A stretch of DNA of 64,000 nt, taken from Alphaproteobacteria bacterium. GTDB lineage: Bacteria > Myxococcota_A > UBA796 > GCA-2862545. The notes below the pieces were generated by a model. The model had not been told where the DNA came from and searched no databases. It worked only from the letters and a program-made list of their open reading frames with translations. The stretch covers positions 434,001 to 498,000 of the forward strand of contig JACKER010000009.1 in the NCBI GenBank assembly GCA_020632925.1, given 5' to 3'. Both the position numbers and the translations under genes were made by a program. Positions 36,050 through 43,477 of the stretch are shown in pieces; the stretch's first letter is position 1, and every line of letters starts with the position of its first letter.

Positions 36050-38461
36050 ATGTCCGACCCGGTCCTGCTGCCGACCCGCGGTACCGTCGTCTTCCCCGGC
36101 GCCCTCCGCATCCTCGCGTGTGGCCGCGAGAGCTCGATCCGCGCCGTCCAGCGGCACCTCGAGGAGGGCGCGCCGCTGGTGCTCGTGCCCCAGCTCGATC
36201 CCGACGAGGACGATCCGCTCACGGCCCGCCTGTCCCGCTGCGGCGTCCGGGGCCGTGTGCTCCGGAGCACGCGCCTGCCCGACGGCAGCCTCCGCCTGCT
36301 GGTCGAGGGTCACGAGCGCATCCGCACGCGCGGCGCCGCACGACTGACCGACGGGGCGACCACGATCCCCGTCGACGAGCGCCCGACGAGCGTGAGGGAC
36401 CCGGTCCGCTGCCGCGCGCTGGCCCAGGAGATCGCCGTCCGGTACCAGGAGTACGCCCAGGCGACGGGGCTGCAGGCGCAGGAGCACCAGGTGCTGGCGC
36501 CGGGCGCCGACGACCCGGAGGGGCTCGCGGACCAGATCTTCGCGACCACCGATCTGCCGCTCGACGAGCAGATCGCCGCCCTCGAGCTGCCGCTGCTCGA
36601 CCACCGTCTGGAGAAGGCGATCGGCCACCTGATCGTCCAGATCGCGCGGCACACCATCCACGCCGAGGTGAACGCTCGCGTGCAGCGCGCGATGGACGAC
36701 AGCCAGCGCGAGTACCACCTCAAGGAGCAGCTCAAGGCCATCCGCGCCGAGCTCGGGGAGGCCTGGGGCAGCGAGGCGGATGCGGACCGCTTCCTCGATC
36801 GCATCGAGATGGCCGACATGCCGGAGGAGGTCGCGGAGGAGGCCGTCCGCGAGACCGAGCGCCTGCGCCGCATCCACACCGACAGCGCGGAGTACACGCT
36901 GCTCCGCACCTGGCTGGAGACGGTCTGCGACCTCCCGTGGGGGATCTCGACGCCCGACCCCAGCTCGCTCGGGCGGGCGCAGAAGGTGCTCGACCGCGAC
37001 CACCACGGCCTCGAGAAGGCCAAGGAGCGGATCCTCGAGTTCCTGGCCGTCCGTCGGCTCGAGCCCGAGTCCAAGGGCCCGATCCTGTGCTTCGTGGGGC
37101 CGCCGGGCGTCGGCAAGACCAGCCTCGGCCAGTCGATCGCGGAGGCGCTCGGTCGTCGGTACGCTCGGATCGCGCTCGGCGGGACCAAGGACGAGACCGA
37201 GATCCGCGGCCACCGCCGGACGTACGTGGGCGCGCTGCCCGGACGCATCGTGCGCGGGCTGGTCCGTGCCGGATCCCGCAACCCGGTGATCCTGCTCGAC
37301 GAGCTGGACAAGGTCGGCAACGACTTCCGCGGCGACCCGGCGTCCGCCTTGCTCGAAGTGCTCGACCCCGAGCAGAACCACAGCTTCACCGACCACTACC
37401 TCGACCTGCCCTTCGATCTGTCGCAGGTGCTGTTCGTCGGGACCGCCAACGTGGTCGACACGATCCCGGCCGCGCTGCTCGACCGCCTCGAGCTGGTCGA
37501 GATCCCCGGGTACATCGAGGAAGACAAGATCCGCATCGCGCGCCGGCACCTGCTGCCCAAGCTCGCGAAGGACCACGGTCTGATGCAGGGCAACAAGCGG
37601 CGCATCCAGGTCGATCCGGAGGCGCTGTCGCGGATCGTCCGGGAATACACGCGGGAGGCGGGTGTGCGCGAGCTCGAGCGGCAGCTCGCCTCCTTGCACC
37701 GGAAGATCGCGCGGAAGGTGGTGGACGGCGAAGCGGAGGACGTGCGCGTGAAGGCGGCGGACGTGCCCGTGCTGCTCGGACCACCGCGGTACTTCCGGGA
37801 GCTCGCGGAGCTCGACTCGGATCCCGGTGTCGTGACCGGCGTCGCGTGGACGCCGACGGGCGGTGACCTGCTGTTCGTCGAGGCGATCCGGATGCCGTCG
37901 AGCTCGGGCAAGCCGAGCCTCAAGCTGACGGGCAGCCTGGGCGACGTCATGAAGGAGTCGGCGGAGGCAGCGCTGTCCTGGCTACGGGCCAACGCGGCGA
38001 CGCTCGGGCTCGCGCCGGAGGCGTTCGACGCCGAGCTGCACCTGCACGTCCCCGCCGGCGCCATCCCCAAGGACGGCCCCTCGGCCGGGGTGACGGCGGT
38101 GACGGCGATGGCCTCGCTGCTGCTCCAGCGCCCGGTGCGCGAGGGGCTGGCGATGACCGGCGAGATCACGCTGCGCGGCAAGGTGCTGCCGGTGGGTGGC
38201 ATCAAGGAGAAGGCGCTCGCGGCCCGCCGCGCCGGGCTGAAGACGTTCCTGCTGCCCACCCTCAACCGCAACGATCTGGACGACATCCCCGAGGAGCTCC
38301 GGAAGGATCTCGACTTCGTGTTCGTGGACCGGGTGGAGGAGGTGCTGGAGCTGGCGCTCGGCGTGCCCCTGCCCGCGAAGCTCGCCACCCGCCGCCAGCC
38401 GGCCGCGAAGCTCGACCGCGCTCCCACCCGCCCCCCGACGAGGCGTCCCCGCGTCCGGTAG
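36050..38461 (+). CDS. lon: ATP-dependent protease Lon
   Basis: 803 residues, typical of LonA. The N-terminal substrate domain starts LLPTRGTVVFPGALRIL; the coiled-coil region (QREYHLKEQLKAIRAELGEA) precedes the AAA+ module with Walker A GPPGVGKTS at about 350, the GHRRTYVGALPGRI pore segment, Walker B VILLDELDK, and the sensor region VGTANVVDTIPAALLDRLE. The C-terminal protease has the Ser-Lys dyad S678 (PKDGPSAGVT) and K719 (PVGGIKEK). Lon degrades misfolded and regulatory proteins in the cytosol. Myxococcota often have two lon genes; this copy has a short basic, Pro-rich tail (RPPTRRPRVR). Confidence 0.96.
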   Translation: MSDPVLLPTRGTVVFPGALRILACGRESSIRAVQRHLEEGAPLVLVPQLDPDEDDPLTARLSRCGVRGRVLRSTRLPDGSLRLLVEGHERIRTRGAARLTDGATTIPVDERPTSVRDPVRCRALAQEIAVRYQEYAQATGLQAQEHQVLAPGADDPEGLADQIFATTDLPLDEQIAALELPLLDHRLEKAIGHLIVQIARHTIHAEVNARVQRAMDDSQREYHLKEQLKAIRAELGEAWGSEADADRFLDRIEMADMPEEVAEEAVRETERLRRIHTDSAEYTLLRTWLETVCDLPWGISTPDPSSLGRAQKVLDRDHHGLEKAKERILEFLAVRRLEPESKGPILCFVGPPGVGKTSLGQSIAEALGRRYARIALGGTKDETEIRGHRRTYVGALPGRIVRGLVRAGSRNPVILLDELDKVGNDFRGDPASALLEVLDPEQNHSFTDHYLDLPFDLSQVLFVGTANVVDTIPAALLDRLELVEIPGYIEEDKIRIARRHLLPKLAKDHGLMQGNKRRIQVDPEALSRIVREYTREAGVRELERQLASLHRKIARKVVDGEAEDVRVKAADVPVLLGPPRYFRELAELDSDPGVVTGVAWTPTGGDLLFVEAIRMPSSSGKPSLKLTGSLGDVMKESAEAALSWLRANAATLGLAPEAFDAELHLHVPAGAIPKDGPSAGVTAVTAMASLLLQRPVREGLAMTGEITLRGKVLPVGGIKEKALAARRAGLKTFLLPTLNRNDLDDIPEELRKDLDFVFVDRVEEVLELALGVPLPAKLATRRQPAAKLDRAPTRPPTRRPRVR

Positions 38462-38475
38462 GGGGCGCCCCCCTA
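38459..38475 (+). terminator. Hairpin terminator at the lon stop codon
   Basis: TAGGGGG-CGC-CCCCCTA gives a 7-bp stem with a 3-nt loop, beginning with the lon TAG and followed by TTGTCT. The very stable G/C stem and partly T-rich tail make it the best intrinsic terminator candidate in the window. The convergent protease gene ends 5 nt further on. Confidence 0.65.
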
Positions 38476-38479
38476 TTGT

Positions 38480-39682
38480 CTAGAAACTCCCGGCGAGCTG
38501 GACGGAGACCGGGGCGCCGTCGCGGACGACGTCGAGCTGGGCTGGATCGCCGCCAGCCAACGCGTCGCGGATGTCCGCGGGAGCGCGCACCGGCGCACCG
38601 TCCACGCTGCGCACCACGTCCCCCACCTCGATGCCCGCCACCTCCGCCCGTGAGCGAGGCCGGACCGCGACCACCTCGCCACCGGCGCCGGGCGCCGGGC
38701 GCAGCGTCATCCCCCCGATGACCACCGACTGCTCGGCCCAGTCGGCGAGCTGGACGTCCACCAGCAGGAGCTGCCCGTCGCGCAGCAGGCGCATCGTCGC
38801 GCGGGAGCCGCCGGCGAGCGCGTCCAGGGCGCGCGTGAGGTCCGCCGGCGTCGCGATGGGCACGTCGTCGAAGGCCGACAGCCGGTCCCCGGGCCGGATG
38901 CCCGCGCGGTCCGCGGGCGAGGACGCCACCACCTGCGAGACGACGACCGAGTCACCGTCGCGATCGACGCGTACGCCGAGGAAGGCCCGCGAGAGCCGTG
39001 CGCCGCTGCGCAGGGTGGGCAGGGAGGACGACAGGATCTCGACGGGGACCGCGAACGAGATGGCCTGGCCCTGCGCGTGCGTGCCCGAGAGCACCCCCAC
39101 CACGCGCCCGCCCTCGTCGATCACCGGGCCACCGCTGTTCCCGGGGTTCAGCGGGATCGCGAGCTGGAGGAAGTCCACGCGCGGGCCGCCGCCCTCCTCC
39201 TGGAGCCGGCGGCCGCGGCCGGCCAGCACGCCCACCGCCAGCGAGTGCGCCAGGCCGTACGGGCTGCCGATGGCGATCAGCGTGGCGCCGACGGGCAGGG
39301 GCTCGGAGGCCCCGAGCTCGAGCGGGCGGAGGTGCGCACCCTCCACCCTCAACAACGCGAGATCCGTGCGCGCATCGGCCCCCACCAGCGTCGCGTCGAC
39401 CGCGTGTCCGTCCACGTCGCGAACCGTGATCGCCTCGGCGTCGATCACCAGGTGGCGGGCCGTGACGAGCTCGTCCGACGAGACCGCGAACCCCGACCCC
39501 ACGCGCGCGGTCGGAGCGGCGACCACCACGCTCACCACCCCGTCCTTCACCTCGTCGAAGACGGGCGCGTAGCTCGGCCACGCGGGCTGGCGCGCGCCCA
39601 CCGCGTACCCGGCCGCGAGCGCGAGCCCGGCGGCGACCAGCGTGGCTGCGACCCAACCCCCGCGCTCGGCGACCGTCGACAT
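38480..39682 (-). CDS. HtrA/DegP-type serine protease with two PDZ domains
   Basis: 400 residues. An uncleaved-looking N-terminal membrane anchor (residues 10-29, WVAATLVAAGLALAAGYAVG) tethers the protein to the periplasmic side. The trypsin-like domain has the triad H77 (VTARHLV), D107 (ARTDLALL) and S183 (NPGNSGGPV). PDZ domains follow at about 235-310 (FLGVRVDRDGDSVVVSQV) and 320-398 (GEVVAVRPRSRAEVAGIEVGD). This is the DegQ/DegS arrangement for envelope quality control or stress signalling. It is divergent from the haem/copper lipoprotein gene and convergent with lon, so two proteases abut tail to tail. Confidence 0.92.
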   Translation of the reverse strand: MSTVAERGGWVAATLVAAGLALAAGYAVGARQPAWPSYAPVFDEVKDGVVSVVVAAPTARVGSGFAVSSDELVTARHLVIDAEAITVRDVDGHAVDATLVGADARTDLALLRVEGAHLRPLELGASEPLPVGATLIAIGSPYGLAHSLAVGVLAGRGRRLQEEGGGPRVDFLQLAIPLNPGNSGGPVIDEGGRVVGVLSGTHAQGQAISFAVPVEILSSSLPTLRSGARLSRAFLGVRVDRDGDSVVVSQVVASSPADRAGIRPGDRLSAFDDVPIATPADLTRALDALAGGSRATMRLLRDGQLLLVDVQLADWAEQSVVIGGMTLRPAPGAGGEVVAVRPRSRAEVAGIEVGDVVRSVDGAPVRAPADIRDALAGGDPAQLDVVRDGAPVSVQLAGSF

Positions 39683-39763
39683 GGCGCGGATCGTACTCCG
39701 TCGACCCTCGCGGCGCTGCACGACGGGCTCGGGGACGGTAGGATGCGGTCCGGAGTGGAGCCG

Positions 39764-41455
39764 ATGGTCTTCCTGAGGTTGATCGGATGCGTGGCGACCA
39801 CCACCATGGGCATCGAGACCCACCCACGGCAGAACACCCTCCCGATCATCGACGTCCTGCCGGCTCCACCCTCGCCCGGCGTCACCTGGCATCGTGACAT
39901 CCGGCCGCTGGTCGACGAGCACTGCTCGAGCTGTCACGACGACGGGGGGGTGGCTCCATTCGTGTTCGACGATCCCGATCAGCTCTCGGTCCTCGCACCG
40001 TTGATGGTCTCGGCCGTGATGAGCCGGACGATGCCGCCCTGGTCCTTCCGCGACGACTGCCGACCCGTCGAGGGCTCGCTCGCGCTCGACGACGCCACCA
40101 TCGCGATGTTCGCGGCGTGGGGCGAGGGCGGGTACCCGCTGGGGAACCCCTCGGAGTACCAGGCGGAAGCGCCAGAGGAGCTCTACCAGCTGCCGGCACC
40201 AGACCTCACCGGGTGGCCACGGCAACCCCTGGTGCCGAACACCTCCCTCCCCGACGACTACGTCTGCGCCGTGACCGATCTCACGGTCGACCAGGAGACC
40301 TTCGTCACCGCGGCGGAGGTGATCCCCGACCGCCTCGATCTCCTCCACCACGTCATCCTCTACGCGGTTCCCCCGGAGCAGCAGCGCGAGCTCCGCCAGC
40401 TCGCCGGTGGCGACCTCGATCAGCCGTTCTCCTGCTGGGAGAGCCCCGTGATGCACCTCGGGCCGAAGCTCGACATCTGGGTGCCGGGCAAGCGGCCGTT
40501 GCGCGACCCGTACGGTGAACACGACGCGATCCGCGTGCCTGCCGGCTCGTTGATCGTGATGGAGACGCACTTCAACACCCTGACCTGGGACGGAGCGGAG
40601 CCCGCCTCGGACAACAGCGGTCTGCAGCTGTGGACGCTGCCCCCCGAGCAGGTCGAGGGCCTGCTCGTGAGCTGGACGGTCTACGACACGGAGCTCGACA
40701 TCCCCGCCGGCGACCCTGCGGCGAAGGAGGGTGCCGTCGTCCACCTGCCGATCGATGCGCCCATCGTCGCGACCAGCCCCCACATGCACCTGCTCGGGAC
40801 GGGCGTCCGCACCGACGTGCTGTCCGAAGCGGGCGGCGAGCAGTGTCTGTCCGACGTGGACTGGGACTTCGACTGGCAGCGGCGCTACGAGGTCGAGCCC
40901 GGCCGGGAGGTCTACTACGACGTGATGGCCGGAGACACCGTCCGGCTGACGTGCACCTACGACAACTCCGCCGCCAACCAGCCCGTGATCGACGGCGTGC
41001 GCGCGGAACCGCAGGACGTGGCCTGGGGCGACTCCTCGCTCGAGGAGATGTGCATCGACTTCCTGACCGTCCGCGTCCCGTTCGATCCGGACGCCAGCGG
41101 CGGTCTGTGTGGCGGCTTCGAGGAGTGCTACGCCCAGTGTCGTCGCGACGATCCGTACTGCCCCATGATCTGCATGGGGAACGCGGGCGAGGCGTGCTTC
41201 GAGTGCGGGACGAGCGCGCTGTTCGGGACCTGCACCAGCACGCGCTGCTTCCGCCAGCTGCGACCGCTGCGGCGCTGCCTGGCCCGGTGCGACGACCTCA
41301 AGCTGGACTTCTTCGGCTGCCAGATGGAGGAGTGCGCCGAGGAGTTCACGGAGTACCAGCGCTGCGCCCAGCGAGCCTTCCGCTCCGGCATCTGTGCGGT
41401 GGACTACCGCGGTTGCTCCGGGATCGATCCCGATCCCCTGATCACGCTGCCCTGA
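39764..41455 (+). CDS. Lipoprotein with cytochrome c site and copper type II monooxygenase-like domain
   Basis: 563 residues. A short lipobox (LIGC, Cys9) favours ATG 39764 over the in-frame ATG 39743; GGAG motifs lie at 39752-39760. A haem-binding CSSCH (54-58) with a downstream MPPW methionine forms a small c-type domain. The centre resembles the ascorbate-dependent copper monooxygenase fold: LLHHVILYAV, METHFNT, SPHMHLLGTG, and CTYDNS with LEEMC supply the expected His-His, His, His-x-His and Met copper ligands. The last ~110 residues are Cys-rich (about 18 cysteines) and may be a disulfide-bonded surface module. Envelope electron transfer feeding an oxygenase is inferred; the substrate is unknown. 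metG starts 18 nt later. Confidence 0.82.
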   Translation: MVFLRLIGCVATTTMGIETHPRQNTLPIIDVLPAPPSPGVTWHRDIRPLVDEHCSSCHDDGGVAPFVFDDPDQLSVLAPLMVSAVMSRTMPPWSFRDDCRPVEGSLALDDATIAMFAAWGEGGYPLGNPSEYQAEAPEELYQLPAPDLTGWPRQPLVPNTSLPDDYVCAVTDLTVDQETFVTAAEVIPDRLDLLHHVILYAVPPEQQRELRQLAGGDLDQPFSCWESPVMHLGPKLDIWVPGKRPLRDPYGEHDAIRVPAGSLIVMETHFNTLTWDGAEPASDNSGLQLWTLPPEQVEGLLVSWTVYDTELDIPAGDPAAKEGAVVHLPIDAPIVATSPHMHLLGTGVRTDVLSEAGGEQCLSDVDWDFDWQRRYEVEPGREVYYDVMAGDTVRLTCTYDNSAANQPVIDGVRAEPQDVAWGDSSLEEMCIDFLTVRVPFDPDASGGLCGGFEECYAQCRRDDPYCPMICMGNAGEACFECGTSALFGTCTSTRCFRQLRPLRRCLARCDDLKLDFFGCQMEECAEEFTEYQRCAQRAFRSGICAVDYRGCSGIDPDPLITLP

Positions 41456-41473
41456 CCCCGGTTAGCGGGGCGC

Positions 41474-43390
41474 ATGCGCCCAGCACCCGTCGATCTGCGA
41501 ACCTACCTGTCCACCCTCCCCCGCCCCTCGCGCGTCGTCGTGACCGCCGGCATGCCGTACGCGAACGGCCCGCTCCACATCGGGCACCTCGCCGGAGCGC
41601 ACGTCCCCGCCGACGTCTTCGCCCGTTGGATGGCCATGCTGGTCGGTCGGGACAACGTCCTGTTCGTCTGTGGCACCGACGACCACGGGTCCACCAGCGA
41701 GATCGCCGCCGCGAAGGCCGGCCGGCCGATCCGCGACTTCATCGACGGCATCCACGATCAGCAGCAGGAGACCCTGCGCCGGTACGCCATCGGGCTCGAC
41801 ACGTACACGGGGACGTCACGCCCCGAGACCCGACCGCGCCACCTCGCCCGCGTCCAGGAGATGTTCCGGACGCTGTACGCCAACGACATGCTGGAGAAGC
41901 GCACCAGCGAGCAGTGGTACGACCCGGTCGCCGGACGCTTCCTCCCCGACCGCCTGGTCCGCGGGACCTGCCCCAACCCCAAGTGCGGCAACCCCGAGGC
42001 GTACAGCGACGAGTGCGAGGTCTGCGGCTCGCAGTACGACCCTCGGCTGCTCGGCGACCCGCGCTCGGCGATCAGCGACGCCACGCCGATCATGAAGGAG
42101 ACGGTGCACTGGTGGCTCGACCTGTGGAAGGTGGCCGAGGTGCTCCGGGAGTGGGTGCAGACCCGCAAGAACGTGTGGCGGGGCCCCGTCTACCAGCAGG
42201 TCCTCAACACCGTCCTCCCGTCGCTCCGCTTCGACAACGTCCACGAGGCTGCGTACAAGACCCTCAAGTCCACCTTGCCGGCGCACAAGATGAAGTACGG
42301 CCTGGGCAAGAAGGTGGTGCTCCAGTTCGAGGACCGCGAGGCGCTGAGGGCGGGTCGCGACGCGCTGCTCGCCGCCGGCATCGACAGCGAGTGGGTCGAC
42401 GACTGGGCCCATCGGTCGATCACCCGCGACGTCGCGTGGGGTCTGGAGCTGCCCGTCGACCTCGATCCGGAGCTCGAGGGCAAGACGCTCTACGTCTGGC
42501 CCGACTCCCTCATCGCGCCGATCGCGTTCACCGAGACCGCGCTCGAGCAGTCCGGCCGCGACCCCGCGAGCTGGCGGGCGTTCTGGTGCGACCCCGACGC
42601 GCACGTCTACCAGTTCCTCGGCCAGGACAACGTCTACTTCTACACGCTGATGCAGGGCGCGCTCTGGCTCGGGACCCAGTCCGATCCGCTGCGCCTGCCG
42701 CGGCCGGGGGAGCTCCAGCTCACCGACGTCTTCGGCTGCTTCCACCTGCAGGTCGACGGCGAGAAGATGAGCAAGTCGCGCGGCAACTTCTACACCGGCG
42801 ACCAACTCCTGGACGAGAAGGGCTACGACCCGGACCAGGTGCGGTACTACCTCGCGTTGCTCGGACTCCCCGAGAAGGGCAGCAACTTCGACTTCGCCGC
42901 CTTCGACGAACGCAACCGCTTCCTCGCCGGCCCGATGAACGCCGCCTTCGAGCGACCGATCTCCGCGGCCCACAGCAAGTTCGACGGCAAGGTCCCCGAG
43001 GGCGTCCTGCTGGACAAGGTGGTGGCCGAGACGGACAAGATCGTGCGCCAGTACGTCCGCGCGATGTCGAAGGCCGAGTACTCCACGCTGTTGTTCGCGA
43101 TCGAGAACTACGCGAGGCAGATCAACAGCCTGTTCACGCAGTACAAGCCGCACGACGACCGGCACCCCGAGGAGGCGCGGCGCAACGCGCTGTACTCGAG
43201 CTTCTACGTCCTCAAGACCCTGATGATCATGCTCTGGCCCTTCGTCCCCGACACCATGGAGCGCCTGCGTGAGTCGCTCCGGCTCCCGCCCGACGTGTTC
43301 CGCGTGGACGAGCTCGGCACCGCGATCCCCGCCGGTCACGAGCTCGGCCCGAAAGGCAGTTACTTCCCCTCGTCCGGGGATGCCGCCTGA
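41474..43390 (+). CDS. metG: Methionyl-tRNA synthetase-like enzyme with altered substrate pocket
   Basis: 638 residues. Class I signatures are intact: PYANGPLHIGHL (HIGH at 35-38) and GEKMSKSRGN. A zinc knuckle is present (CPNPKCG...CEVCG, 166-184), and the C-terminal anticodon-binding helices are MetRS-like. Two oddities stand out. About 55-60 extra residues lie between the knuckle region and SITRDVAWGLELP (roughly 236-307). The usual WLDAPIGY segment reads WPDSLIAPIAF, and the conserved FH of the KDxxxFH motif is FY (QDNVYFYTLM). By analogy with E. coli MetRS, the methionine-pocket positions Ala256, Pro257, Tyr260 and His301 would all differ. It may be the only MetRS of a divergent clade or a paralogue with another amino-acid preference. 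Confidence 0.85.
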   Translation: MRPAPVDLRTYLSTLPRPSRVVVTAGMPYANGPLHIGHLAGAHVPADVFARWMAMLVGRDNVLFVCGTDDHGSTSEIAAAKAGRPIRDFIDGIHDQQQETLRRYAIGLDTYTGTSRPETRPRHLARVQEMFRTLYANDMLEKRTSEQWYDPVAGRFLPDRLVRGTCPNPKCGNPEAYSDECEVCGSQYDPRLLGDPRSAISDATPIMKETVHWWLDLWKVAEVLREWVQTRKNVWRGPVYQQVLNTVLPSLRFDNVHEAAYKTLKSTLPAHKMKYGLGKKVVLQFEDREALRAGRDALLAAGIDSEWVDDWAHRSITRDVAWGLELPVDLDPELEGKTLYVWPDSLIAPIAFTETALEQSGRDPASWRAFWCDPDAHVYQFLGQDNVYFYTLMQGALWLGTQSDPLRLPRPGELQLTDVFGCFHLQVDGEKMSKSRGNFYTGDQLLDEKGYDPDQVRYYLALLGLPEKGSNFDFAAFDERNRFLAGPMNAAFERPISAAHSKFDGKVPEGVLLDKVVAETDKIVRQYVRAMSKAEYSTLLFAIENYARQINSLFTQYKPHDDRHPEEARRNALYSSFYVLKTLMIMLWPFVPDTMERLRESLRLPPDVFRVDELGTAIPAGHELGPKGSYFPSSGDAA

Positions 43391-43477
43391 CGTAAGATCC
43401 CGCGGAGTGGGCCGAGGGAGGCCAACTCCCGAGATCTGTAGTACGGTCCGAGGGTCCCTCTCTCCTCAGGGTGACCC

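Noticed and set aside
35126..37699. An 857-codon minus-strand frame opposite the phosphatase and lon genes.
   Set aside because: Antisense shadow of two confidently assigned genes.
39743..39763. ATG 39743 as the start of the haem/copper lipoprotein.
   Set aside because: ATG 39764 puts the lipobox near the N-terminus and has GGAG motifs at a better distance; the earlier start is kept only as an alternative.
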